A stretch of 64,000 nt of DNA from Chitinispirillales bacterium (GTDB taxonomy: Bacteria > Fibrobacterota > Chitinivibrionia > Chitinivibrionales > Chitinispirillaceae), in NCBI GenBank assembly GCA_031254105.1, contig JAIRVB010000013.1:1-64000 (forward strand), written 5' to 3'. A program made the position numbers and the translations under genes. The notes below the pieces were generated by a model that saw nothing but the letters and a program-made list of their open reading frames with translations, was not told the DNA's origin and made no database searches. Below are positions 1 to 8,883 of the stretch, piece by piece; the first letter of the stretch is position 1; each line of letters begins with the position of its first letter.

Positions 1-8
1 CTAAACAT
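1..8 (-). CDS. 5' end of a gene running off the left edge
   Basis: On the minus strand an ATG reads from base 8 towards base 6, followed by TTT and then the window edge. It is preceded by AGAGGAG at a normal Shine-Dalgarno distance (five bases between AGGAG and ATG). Only two codons are visible, so the product is unknown. The gene would be transcribed divergently from the GIY-YIG gene at 421. The call rests only on the ribosome binding site and start codon. Confidence 0.35.
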
Positions 9-420
9 AGACACTCCTCTTTCAGGTTATATATGTATGATTTTCTGTTAGTATCAATAAATCAGATTATCCAAGATAAACGCACCGGCAGCGAAGAGGG
101 CGAAAAACGTCCGCGGTAAAAGAGCTGGCTATTGCATACAAGATGTTTAACAGCTTATAAAAAACAGTTACTATAAACTATTCCATTTAATAAAACCGCG
201 CCTGTGCAAATAGCGCCTCAATTTCTTTTTTGTGTGCGTAACCTTTTGGTGTCAATAGTAAAATATATTTTGGCGGTGCATACACAAATAGTTTTTTAAA
301 ATTATATTACTGTTATATTTGTTCCAATATAAATAAACAAACTGCCTTATGGTATTCGCCGCGTAATACCGGTATAACATATCTCACAATAACCACAACC
401 AAAAAAGTATTTTACATGTT
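9..420. other. AT-rich intergenic region between divergent genes
   Basis: No open frame with a ribosome binding site, no RNA gene and no strong repeat was seen here. It should hold the promoters of the two divergent genes flanking it. No convincing -35/-10 pair was picked out by eye. Confidence 0.4.
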
Positions 421-1830
421 ATGAATGAAGAGATAATAGCGTATGTGAGAAAGCACCCGGAAGGGATTTCGTCTGAATCGATCGCGATACAATTTTTGAA
501 AATCAGAACACCGGACAAAAAGCTTGCTGAGGTTGCGGTAAAGGCGATTCTTTCTAAGGATGAGCGTGTGAACTGCGGCGAAAACGGACTCTGGAAACCT
601 ATGCTTCCATCTGCGGCACAGGGTGAAACCGGCATATCTGAGCTTGAGTGGGTTTCTGTTTACATTTTGACCGACACTTCCCGCAGGGCAATTTTGCATA
701 TTTCGCTTTGGACTCCTTTACCTGAGGTTGAATGCGTATGCAGCGTGTGGCTGAAAAATCCTGTCGGCCTCTCTGACGATGACAGGCGGCTTATGTGTGA
801 TCCGCGTGATCAACCGTTTGCGGAAGAAGCGCCTCAGGAAGCGGTTGGACAGATTATTTCTATGCTCAGGGGCAAAGCAGCCCTGTTTTTCTCTCAGCAG
901 CAATTTTCGGTTTTTTCTCTCAGCGCGCAAAATTTTGGTATTGGCCTGGATGATTATTATATCATGAATCAACTGTTCAGAGCGGTAAAGGAACCGGAAT
1001 GCAAACCGTTGTCATTAGAAAATGCCGCGGCCGCGCTTCTTGGCAAATTCAGAACAGCGGAAAGCGCGTATCGAAAAGGTGAACAATTTTGCAGGATAGC
1101 CGCCGCGCTAATCGCCAGATTAAAGGAAAAAGGTATAGAGAGCCGTGAGCGGTTAGATTCATCTCTTCAGGAACCTTTCAAATTTGAGTTTGACGAAAAA
1201 GATATCTCTCTTAAAAAAATAATGGAACTTCCGGCAAAAGCGGGTGTTTACGGATTTATGGATAAGTCAGGAACATATATTTACATAGGAAAAGCAGTTA
1301 ATCTGCGCAGAAGAGTACAAAGCTATTTTCGTTTTAACAGCGAATCACCTGAAAAACTTGAACTGCTTCGCAAAACCGCTCATTCCTTTACAACCCATAC
1401 CTGCGGCTCTGAACTTGAAGCGCTGATTTATGAGTACCGCCTCATCAAAAAGCATAGGCCGGCTCTCAACAGTCAAAGCGGTATTGCCGAGCGCAAAGGA
1501 AGTTATAAGGCGCTCGAAGACAGCGTAATCATCCTCCCGCACGCACAGGAAGGTTACCGAACATCTGTGTGGATTAAAAAAGAGCAAAAGATACGTCTCA
1601 AAGTTATCGACAGCCAATTCAGGGAAGAGCGGGAGCTGCGAAAGGAATTACGGGAGTATTTTTTTTCAGGAGAACTTCCGGCGTCTTCCCAGGATTTTCC
1701 CGAACTTGAAATTGTCACGCGCTGGGTAAAGCGTAACCGCGATTCGCTGATGATAGTTCCTGTTGGAAATTTAGTTGACGAACAGGAAATCGTATACGCA
1801 ATTAAATCTATGACAGAACTCGAAATTTAA
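421..1830 (+). CDS. GIY-YIG domain protein with N-terminal winged-helix-like region
   Basis: The 469-aa protein carries a UvrC-type GIY-YIG nuclease fold at about residues 265-350. The two tyrosine motifs are GVY at 275-277 and YIG at 288-290, followed by the basic stretch NLRRRVQSYF and the acidic position in ALIYEYRLIKKHRPALN. These are the usual catalytic Tyr, Tyr, Arg and Glu positions. The first 60 residues look like a small winged-helix or HARE-HTH-like DNA-binding region, which is an inference. Residues 70-260 match nothing I recognise. The UvrBC, RNase H-like and HhH domains of full UvrC are absent, so this is not UvrC itself. It could act in DNA repair or nucleic-acid cleavage. No Shine-Dalgarno is obvious before the ATG. 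The next gene starts 86 bases downstream. Confidence 0.75.
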   Translation: MNEEIIAYVRKHPEGISSESIAIQFLKIRTPDKKLAEVAVKAILSKDERVNCGENGLWKPMLPSAAQGETGISELEWVSVYILTDTSRRAILHISLWTPLPEVECVCSVWLKNPVGLSDDDRRLMCDPRDQPFAEEAPQEAVGQIISMLRGKAALFFSQQQFSVFSLSAQNFGIGLDDYYIMNQLFRAVKEPECKPLSLENAAAALLGKFRTAESAYRKGEQFCRIAAALIARLKEKGIESRERLDSSLQEPFKFEFDEKDISLKKIMELPAKAGVYGFMDKSGTYIYIGKAVNLRRRVQSYFRFNSESPEKLELLRKTAHSFTTHTCGSELEALIYEYRLIKKHRPALNSQSGIAERKGSYKALEDSVIILPHAQEGYRTSVWIKKEQKIRLKVIDSQFREERELRKELREYFFSGELPASSQDFPELEIVTRWVKRNRDSLMIVPVGNLVDEQEIVYAIKSMTELEI

Positions 1831-1916
1831 AATTACATTTGGCCCAATTTTTGCAGGATAAATACAGCGTATTTGCTGATTTTTCCCCTCAAAACTCAAT
1901 TCATAGGAGGCTGTTA

Positions 1917-2207
1917 ATGATGGGCCAGATGACCAAAATTATTGATTGCGATGCTTTGCAGTGTATTTACAACAAAGATAAACTATGCCACACCCTGGCC
2001 ATCAATGTAGGAGATGATGAACCCATCTGTGACACGTTTATGAGCTCAAGCACTAATAAGGGCGGTTTTCAGGATGTGGTTGGCGGCGTAGGCTCCTGTA
2101 AAGTACAGGACTGCGAATACAACAAAAGTTTTGAATGTACAGCGGTTGGGATCCATGTGACTATGCAGCAGGGTCATCCGGACTGCGTAACTTATAAGCC
2201 CAGATAA
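1917..2207 (+). CDS. DUF1540 cysteine-rich protein
   Basis: The ATG at 1917 follows AGGAGG, so this start is preferred over an in-frame codon at 1839. The 96-aa product has two tandem cysteine modules. The first runs from IIDCDALQCIYN to PICDTF; the second runs from GSCKVQDCEYN to PDCVTY. This matches the DUF1540 pattern C-x4-C-x-Y/F-N...C...C, thought to bind metal. Function is unknown. There is no signal peptide, so it is probably cytoplasmic. A cloverleaf-like inverted repeat begins about 30 bases after the stop codon. Confidence 0.8.
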   Translation: MMGQMTKIIDCDALQCIYNKDKLCHTLAINVGDDEPICDTFMSSSTNKGGFQDVVGGVGSCKVQDCEYNKSFECTAVGIHVTMQQGHPDCVTYKPR

Positions 2208-2239
2208 ACTATGAACTATGATATTCTGTACCCATTTCT

Positions 2240-2345
2240 CCGCACCCCTGAAAGGGGCATGGCCGCTTAGGCCATCTCTACAGCCCCGTGTTTTAACACG
2301 GAGCTTTAGAGAAAGCCTTCGGCTGCGCACCCTTTCAGGGTGCGG
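2240..2345. repeat. Cloverleaf-like multi-stem inverted repeat
   Basis: The outer arms CCGCACCC..TGAAAGGG (2240-2258) and CCCTTTCA..GGGTGCGG (2327-2345) pair over about 17 bp, with one bulged C and one mismatch. Inside lie three helices: ATGGCC/GGCCAT (2259-2275), TCTCTA/TAGAGA capped by CCGTGT-TTTA-ACACGG (2275-2312), and AGCC-TTC-GGCT (2314-2324). Each outer arm can also fold on itself. No poly-T tract follows, so it is not a simple terminator. It may be a REP-like mobile unit or a structured RNA. No second copy was seen in the window. Confidence 0.6.
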
Positions 2346-2460
2346 AAAAACATTACGCAAACATATACCTTAATAGAGACGGTAATTTGTTTATTTCCGC
2401 CTAACACATTGATTATTACTAGAATTGTGATTGCGAGGGGCCGGGAACCATTTTTATATA

Positions 2461-5400
2461 ATGAATCAAATGGCTCACAGCCCGTTATCGTTTATTGCTC
2501 ATTACACTTCATATGCGGTTAACAACTCCCTTAAACGAATGTTTTTGCTGATAGTTTTGGCAAGTTTTTGCGTATTTTCCACTACAATCGATACGCTTGC
2601 AATAACAGAAAACGACAGTACGGCCAAATTTGAGACCTCTTATGAAATTCTTCCAAAAATCTTCTCTTTGCATCAAAAGCAGTCTGTCAGCACACTAGCT
2701 ATGATGCTGGCGGATACTTCCGGCGCAATCTCCGCCAAACCGCTTAATAACGATTACAGCAATCTTCACGTATCGGGATATAAATCTTTTGGTATGTCTG
2801 TGGGCACTCTTGGGGAGATGAATTTTGAGCAGGGACTTGAGGTGGTGATAGAGGGAGAGATTCGTCCGGGTACGCGGTTAAGCGCGTACCTGAGTGATGA
2901 AGGTTCCTCGCTTGACGGCTCGACAAGGGAGATAAGTGAGTTTGACCAGGTGCATATCACTCTTAAAAATCAAATTTTTGAGGTTACGGCGGGAGACCAG
3001 TTTGCGCTCTGGCCAATTGAGAATGGGATATTGTCAGGACAGAAAAAAATTATGGGAATATCCGCGGCGGTAACGCCTGAGAGAGCCTCTGTAAACGCGT
3101 TCGGGTCATTCTCAGGAGGCAATTACACAGTCCAAACTGTCAGAGGGCGTAATGGTGTGCAAGGACCCTATTACCTCACCGGTAAGGGTGAAGCCGGTTT
3201 TATCACCCCGATCAGCGGTACTGTAAAAATAAGGGTAAACGGAAATAATCTTGAGGAAGGTTTTGATAAAGATTTTACCGTAGATTATGATCTTGGGACT
3301 GTGACGTTTAATCCGCGTGTATTAATTCGTGAAGAAGATTTTATCAGAGTTGAGTATGAGTATAAATCGTTTGACTACCGCAGAACTTTCGCGGGAGGGG
3401 GAGGTTATTACTATTCGCCGGATAGCGTTTTGTCTATACGGGGAACGGTCTGGAGCGAAAGCGATGATAAAAATAATCCGATTGAGATGCAGCTAAGCAG
3501 CCGCGAGAGGGAGATTTTACGTAACAGCGGAAATAAGACTGGTTATGCCGCTCCAACAGCCCGTCCGGTTAATCCGCTTGACGTCGCAAGAATGAGCGCG
3601 TATTATCCTCTGTATAGAAAATTTTACGATTCCGCGGCACAGGATACAATTCTTGTGTACTCGCCCTATAACCCTTTAAAACCTGAGGATACGAAAGGCC
3701 GTTACACAGCGTGGTTTACCCCCATACAAAAAGGAGAACCAGGCGCTGATTATGTTGTTGACAGCACTGTACAACGCAATGATTTTGTTTACAAATACGC
3801 CGGAGCCGGTAAAGGGGATTTTACCGCGCTCGCTCCTCTGAGCGCCCCAATGAGAGAAAGCGCCGGAGAGCTGGAAGCGCGGCTGCAACTGCCATATTTT
3901 AAGACTTCTATTAATATCGCGGGAAAAGAGCTTGACCGTAATCTGTTTTCATCTCTCGATAAAGAAGGTAATCTCTCTTCCGCGGCCTTACTAAAAATGT
4001 TTATCGGAGAAAGGCGGATTGAACAACGCTCTTTATGGCTTGACCTTGATTACCGTTACCGTTCGCGCCAATTTACAAGTGAACTTTTTTCCGCGCATGA
4101 GCGCAGAGAAGGCTGGGATATGCGGGAACTTAATGAGAATTCCGACAAATACCGGTTTCAGGCTTGGGAATCAACGATAGGGGGTACGGCGGTAAAAGGC
4201 GTAGGCATGAGAGCAGGAATCGGGCAAACATGGATTGATTCTTTAGTGGAAGCTGAAAAACTCACCGGAGACGCTGAAGTTCATTTTGCGGAAGATAAGC
4301 TGGAACTCAATTTAGGGGCGGCGGTTTTCAGACATCACATCTCAGATACCCGTCTGAGTTACCGCAGATACGGCAAACTCCTTGCACAGCCCTCAAAGCA
4401 ATGGAAAACGATGATTGGTTACAGCGATGAATGGCGCATCGATACTACGGAACAGGGCGGCGGTCATCTGTCCGGTTTGGCGGAAGTTTCCTACCTGCCC
4501 GCAAATTTGCGCCAAAACTTTACCATTACTCAATTTCGCGGCGGTGAAAGTTTTTCCGGTTCGTCAGATACAGGCTACGCTTTTATCTGGAACCAATCGG
4601 CTGCTTTCGCTCCGCTTAACGGGTGGAATTTAACCGGAGACAGCAGATGGCACAGGACACAACTTCACGGCAAAAGCCGTTCGTCAACTTTTCTGATGTC
4701 CGTTACCAGCGAGATAGAACCAACCTCCCGGGGATTCTCTTCACGCCAGGAATACCGTACAAATCAGGAGCTTGTCTCCCGTTTTGAACAGAAGATGTTT
4801 TACATCGGTAAAGGTCTTGGCACCCACGCCTATGATTCGTTAGCCAGAGAATTCCGTCCCAGTATAAATGGAGACCATATTGTTCAGGAGATCGAAATTT
4901 ACGATAACACCTCATTGGCTACGGTACGTAAAACAAGTTTAAACGGAGACTGGTACTTTCGGCCCGTAAAAAAAATTGATGGCGTTTTAGGCAATCTCTC
5001 CTGGAGCGGCACGCTGCTCTCGGAAGAGCATGTAAACTCAAGAAACAGTAAAGCGGCATCGCGCATTCCCGGACTTTTGACACTTTTTTATTCGAATAAC
5101 GCAGACAGCGCGGGAGCATCCGATATTCACTACGCCGATCTGTCCTATCGTCAGGAGGTGGAACATTACAGTCAAGGCAGCATTTACAAATCAAGATTGT
5201 ATGCTATGCCCGGACTGCGGCTTCTGAGAAATTACAGGGAAAAAACGTTCGAAGCCGCTTTACGTATAGAAAGGAAACAAAACCGCCTGCTCCTGAGTCT
5301 TGAGCCGCGTTATCTTTTTGTAACCAGAGATGATTTATCGGCCGCGCAAACCGAATTGTATAGTAATTTCAACCTTCATGATATCAACGCGGAGTTTGTT

Positions 5401-5796
5401 CAAAGTATAGGACAAGCGGAAAAGTTTGAATTTTACGTGCGTGAGAAAATTGGAAATTTTCTCCGCTATGACCCTCATCTTACTTCCGCTCCCGCTGACA
5501 GCAGTATTTATCTGCAAATCAATCCGGGAATAATCTACCGCCCTCAAAAAGGGGGGATGGCCGAGCTTTCTTATACTTTATCTTACGTACCGTACAAGGG
5601 AGAGCTTGACTACCGCATGGCTGCGGGCTACTCTTCCGGCATCAGCCATATCCTCTCATTTCACAGCGATATACGGGTCGGGAACAATTTCAGTCTCTCA
5701 GGAATGTATCGCGGAGAAATTAGACGCGCTGCTTCCGAAAACGCTTATGCCCCTGCGCTGCATCTGTTTTCTCTTCAGGTAAAAGCGTTTTTGTAA
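2461..5796 (+). CDS. Large putative outer-membrane or envelope protein
   Basis: The product is about 1111 aa. A hydrophobic stretch near residues 27-50 (KRMFLLIVLASFCVF...) looks like a signal peptide behind a long N-region, so the true start may be the ATG at 2539. Residues about 80-330 contain a segment (NGVQGPYYLTGKGEAGF, then VDYDLGTVTFNPRVLI) that resembles the N-terminal region of large FCB-group surface proteins that also occurs in SprA-like proteins; this is recalled, not searched. The rest is rich in alternating aromatic and polar residues and ends in VKAFL, as expected of a beta-barrel with a terminal hydrophobic residue. Function unknown; surface assembly or transport is possible. 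It is a single-gene unit between the DUF1540 gene and a convergent RRM gene. Confidence 0.55.
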   Translation: MNQMAHSPLSFIAHYTSYAVNNSLKRMFLLIVLASFCVFSTTIDTLAITENDSTAKFETSYEILPKIFSLHQKQSVSTLAMMLADTSGAISAKPLNNDYSNLHVSGYKSFGMSVGTLGEMNFEQGLEVVIEGEIRPGTRLSAYLSDEGSSLDGSTREISEFDQVHITLKNQIFEVTAGDQFALWPIENGILSGQKKIMGISAAVTPERASVNAFGSFSGGNYTVQTVRGRNGVQGPYYLTGKGEAGFITPISGTVKIRVNGNNLEEGFDKDFTVDYDLGTVTFNPRVLIREEDFIRVEYEYKSFDYRRTFAGGGGYYYSPDSVLSIRGTVWSESDDKNNPIEMQLSSREREILRNSGNKTGYAAPTARPVNPLDVARMSAYYPLYRKFYDSAAQDTILVYSPYNPLKPEDTKGRYTAWFTPIQKGEPGADYVVDSTVQRNDFVYKYAGAGKGDFTALAPLSAPMRESAGELEARLQLPYFKTSINIAGKELDRNLFSSLDKEGNLSSAALLKMFIGERRIEQRSLWLDLDYRYRSRQFTSELFSAHERREGWDMRELNENSDKYRFQAWESTIGGTAVKGVGMRAGIGQTWIDSLVEAEKLTGDAEVHFAEDKLELNLGAAVFRHHISDTRLSYRRYGKLLAQPSKQWKTMIGYSDEWRIDTTEQGGGHLSGLAEVSYLPANLRQNFTITQFRGGESFSGSSDTGYAFIWNQSAAFAPLNGWNLTGDSRWHRTQLHGKSRSSTFLMSVTSEIEPTSRGFSSRQEYRTNQELVSRFEQKMFYIGKGLGTHAYDSLAREFRPSINGDHIVQEIEIYDNTSLATVRKTSLNGDWYFRPVKKIDGVLGNLSWSGTLLSEEHVNSRNSKAASRIPGLLTLFYSNNADSAGASDIHYADLSYRQEVEHYSQGSIYKSRLYAMPGLRLLRNYREKTFEAALRIERKQNRLLLSLEPRYLFVTRDDLSAAQTELYSNFNLHDINAEFVQSIGQAEKFEFYVREKIGNFLRYDPHLTSAPADSSIYLQINPGIIYRPQKGGMAELSYTLSYVPYKGELDYRMAAGYSSGISHILSFHSDIRVGNNFSLSGMYRGEIRRAASENAYAPALHLFSLQVKAFL

Positions 5797-6072
5797 TCCG
5801 GCAGCCGTTACTCCCTTGAAAAATTATTCTTGCTCGATCCGCAAATCGGACATGAAAAATAATCACATTAATACATAATTAATAAATGTAAAATATTTTT
5901 TTCAATCGAGAATTAAAAAACAAGGAAATCCAAGTTTAGAGTTAAATTTATATCTGTACATCTGGGTGTCTTCGCTGATTTCAGATAAAAATATCCTTTT
6001 AACAAGCATTTCAGTCTTTTATACCACTTGGAAGGGGACGGTTTAACGCCCCCTTTAGGTTATTAACGGAAA

Positions 6073-6366
6073 TCAGGCGGCTTTCTCACAGCTGGATTGC
6101 CGCAAATCAACCGATATCGATTCCCTGTTCTTTGCCCTGCTTATGCGCAGAGTGCGGCCGCCATAAATCGTATTCCCAAGTTCTGTAATCGCGGCTTCGG
6201 CGTTAGTCTTTTCCAGCTCAATAAAACCAAATCCGCGGGAGCGGCCTGTCTCCCGGTCAGCTATAAGCACCGTAGAGTAGATTGGCTCATATTTGGCAAA
6301 CAGGGCACGTACATCATTTTCTGTAGTTCTGTAAGGCAGGTTACCGATATAAAGTTTCTGTGACAT
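6073..6366 (-). CDS. RRM-domain RNA-binding protein
   Basis: The 97-aa protein is one RNA recognition motif. RNP2 is KLYIGNLPY near the N-terminus and RNP1 is RGFGFIEL near residue 45. Such small RRM proteins occur in cyanobacteria and FCB bacteria, where they bind single-stranded RNA and are often cold-induced (family knowledge). The tail after about residue 80 is short, polar and not glycine-rich. The start is supported by AGGAGA six bases upstream. It has a long untranslated region on its 5' side, which could hold cold-responsive control, but no element was identified. Confidence 0.85.
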   Translation of the reverse strand: MSQKLYIGNLPYRTTENDVRALFAKYEPIYSTVLIADRETGRSRGFGFIELEKTNAEAAITELGNTIYGGRTLRISRAKNRESISVDLRQSSCEKAA

Positions 6367-7239
6367 AAAGCATCTCCTAAAGAATAGTGAATGTGTAGTG
6401 TGGTGTAAAACAACTTATTTTCTTTACTTTTCAGCCAGAATCCATTAAATACATTTGTCAGTTCTCCCTTCTCTATTTGAGTACTATTTATCGATAATAC
6501 TGTTTTTGTACTTCTCCCCCGTTAGATATTTACCTGTACAGTAGACACTGTATTTAAATATAATTAAACAACTGTAATATGGCAATACCAACACTTATAC
6601 AAATATTTTAAAACCATAGTTATTTTGGAATCAGTAAATTTTATCTGTAAATTTATTTTTTAATTAACCCAAAATTAAATGCAGAATGCAGACCGCGTTT
6701 ATCAAGGCGCAAGCTAAATATTAAAATCGTTCAATAATACAACAAAAACTCTATCTTATCTTCATTTTTATTTTTGCGTTCGGACATCTATTTTTGCGTT
6801 GATCAGCAAATTTACAAGCTCTAATTTTGAATCGTGAAGCGCTGCGAGATCCGGTACATTCACTTATCAATAAAAGCATCTCCCGCCTTAAACGCAACCG
6901 TTGTGTATTACATAGCGTGCCGCAAATCTTCTATTGACTCATTTGCCGCAAAAAATTATTTTAATAGGGATGCTGGTAATGGTTTTCTCACAAGGCGGCA
7001 GTGTTCACGCATGTACGCCTATTTTTCAAAGCATAATACCAAATGAATTTACGCTGTACCCAAATAAAATATCCTCCTCTATCTATAGGGGAGGTTTTTT
7101 TTTATCAGCCGGCAGCATTTTTAAATGGATTTTTTAAACTTTCCCCGTATTTATACTATATGACGGGCAAACATAATAAACATATACACAGATGCTTCCT
7201 GCCCCGCTTTATATCACAGATAAAAAGGCAGGGATCTAA
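6367..7239. other. 873-bp region without a convincing gene
   Basis: This AT-rich stretch holds the upstream region of the RRM gene and the leader of the DUF1846 gene. It contains a good intrinsic terminator at 7073-7103. It also has a single TGCAGAATGCAG word near 6679 that belongs to the MITE-like family, and the string TTCGGACATCTATTTTT near 6780, which recurs in reverse complement near 16815. Open frames of 60-70 codons here lack ribosome binding sites and family resemblance. An unannotated small RNA ending at the terminator is possible. Confidence 0.45.
7073..7103 (+). terminator. Intrinsic terminator with no evident gene upstream
   Basis: The stem CCTCCTCTA pairs with TATAGGGGAGG around a short loop (7073-7094) and is followed by nine T residues (7095-7103). 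This is a textbook rho-independent terminator on the plus strand. No plus-strand gene lies within the preceding kilobase, so it may end a small RNA or an unrecognised small gene, or attenuate the DUF1846 operon leader. Confidence 0.7.
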
Positions 7240-8763
7240 ATGATGACCAAAGCGATCGGATTCGATAATGAGCTCTACCTTGAGCGGCAGACAGCAGCGA
7301 TCGCTCAGAGGGTAAACCAATTTCAAAATAAGCTTTATCTGGAATTTGGGGGGAAGCTTCTTTTTGATTATCACGCCTCACGGGTACTTCCCGGCTACGA
7401 TCCTAACGTTAAAGTACGCCTTTTGCAGCAGCTCAAAGAGAACGCGGAAGTAATCCTGTGCATATACGCGGGCGACATAGAGCGTAAAAAGATCCGGGCT
7501 GATTTTGGGATCACTTACGATTCCGACGCCCTCAAGATGATAGACGATCTGGGCGAACGGGGGATAAAGGTTTCCGCTGTAGTGATCACGCGTTATGAAA
7601 ATCAGGCCGCTTCCCGCGCCTTTAAGAGCAGGCTTGAACACAGGGGGATCAGTGTTTATACGCACGGATGCACTAAGGGGTATCCTACAGATGTAGATGT
7701 TATTGTTTCACAGGAGGGTTACGGCGCAAACGCGTATATCCCCACCACCCGTCCCATTGTAGTCGTGACCGGCCCAGGTCCCGGAAGCGGCAAGCTTGCC
7801 ACATGTCTCTCTCAGCTCTATCACGATTACAAAAGAGGAATTCAATCCGATTACGCCAAATTTGAGACTTTTCCGGTCTGGAATTTGCCGTTGAGCCATG
7901 AAGTGAACCTTGCTTACGAAAGCGCCACCGCGGAACTAAAAGATTCCAATAAGATAGACCATTATCATCTCGATATTTATAATGAAGCGGCCGTAAGTTA
8001 CAACCGTGACATTGATGCTTTTCCTTTGTTAAAAAGAATTCTTGAAAAAATAACCGGACGCGGTTCTGTTTACCGTTCACCTACGGAGATGGGCGTTAAT
8101 CAGGCCGCATTTGGTATTGTAAACGATACTGTTGTCCGTGAAGCGGCCAGACAGGAGATATTGAGACGGTATTTCCGCTGCGCTTGCGAATACGCTATGG
8201 GGCTTATAGAAAAGGACGCTTTACACCGGGTAGAGCATTTGATTCAGGATCTGGGGATTAAGCCGGAAGGCAGGTGTGTTGTACTGCCCGCCCGCGAAGC
8301 CGCCGAGAGAGCTAAACGAAAAGGTAAAGGCAACGATGGCGTGTTCAGCGGAGCGTCTATAGCGCTTGGTAATGGAGAGGTAGTAACCGGATGCAATTCG
8401 CCGCTTATGCACGCGGCTTCAAGCATGGTGCTCAACGCGGTAAAAGTACTCGCGGGAATTCCCGATGAGATACCGCTTCTGCCAGGTAATATTATAGAAT
8501 CTATCGGCAAGCTTAAAAAAGAAATTCTTCTTAATGGTAAAAATGTGAGTCTTAACCTTGAAGAAACGCTTATAGCTTTGGGGATAAGCGCGACCGCTAA
8601 TCCAATGGCTGAAGTAGCTTTGAAAAAACTCAAGGAACTAAGAAACTGCGAAGTACACACGACTCATATACCAACGCCGGGCGATGAAGCTGGTTTAAGG
8701 AAGCTTGGCGTTAATTTAACAAGCGACGCTGACTTTTCAGCAAAGTCATTGTTTATAAGCTAA
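7240..8763 (+). CDS. DUF1846 family protein
   Basis: The 507-aa protein matches the DUF1846 family along its whole length. Recognisable segments are IGFDNELYLERQ at the start, YDPNVKVRLLQQL, a central glycine-rich loop GPGPGSGK at about 178-185 that resembles a nucleotide-binding P-loop, and HYHLDIYNEAAVSYNRD. The family's biochemical role is not established. Two adjacent ATG codons follow AGGGATCTAA, so the start may be 7240 or 7243. It is the first gene of a plus-strand run with a PurF-like gene and carB, although a 120-bp gap holding a MITE-like element separates it from the former. Cytoplasmic. Confidence 0.85.
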   Translation: MMTKAIGFDNELYLERQTAAIAQRVNQFQNKLYLEFGGKLLFDYHASRVLPGYDPNVKVRLLQQLKENAEVILCIYAGDIERKKIRADFGITYDSDALKMIDDLGERGIKVSAVVITRYENQAASRAFKSRLEHRGISVYTHGCTKGYPTDVDVIVSQEGYGANAYIPTTRPIVVVTGPGPGSGKLATCLSQLYHDYKRGIQSDYAKFETFPVWNLPLSHEVNLAYESATAELKDSNKIDHYHLDIYNEAAVSYNRDIDAFPLLKRILEKITGRGSVYRSPTEMGVNQAAFGIVNDTVVREAARQEILRRYFRCACEYAMGLIEKDALHRVEHLIQDLGIKPEGRCVVLPAREAAERAKRKGKGNDGVFSGASIALGNGEVVTGCNSPLMHAASSMVLNAVKVLAGIPDEIPLLPGNIIESIGKLKKEILLNGKNVSLNLEETLIALGISATANPMAEVALKKLKELRNCEVHTTHIPTPGDEAGLRKLGVNLTSDADFSAKSLFIS

Positions 8764-8771
8764 GAGAAAGG

Positions 8772-8864
8772 TAATGCAGAAATATTAAAACCTCTTACAG
8801 TACAAAGATAAATCCGTATATCTGTTGTTTTATTTCTGCATTCTGCATTATTATTTCTGCATTA
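8772..8864. repeat. MITE-like inverted repeat, copy 1
   Basis: The element begins TAATGCAGAAATA and ends TATTTCTGCATTA, which are perfect terminal inverted repeats. The right side also contains TTTCTGCATTCTGCATTA. The interior is AT-rich. The same ends recur at 24664-24769 and 28012-28105, with a degraded copy at 16825-16888. It lies eight bases after the DUF1846 stop codon. Confidence 0.75.
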
Positions 8865-8883
8865 CTAAGGGAGGCGCTAAAAA

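Noticed and set aside
6834-7137. Short plus-strand frames upstream of the DUF1846 gene
   Set aside because: Two overlapping frames use poor starts, and one runs through the terminator hairpin, which a real gene would not usually do.
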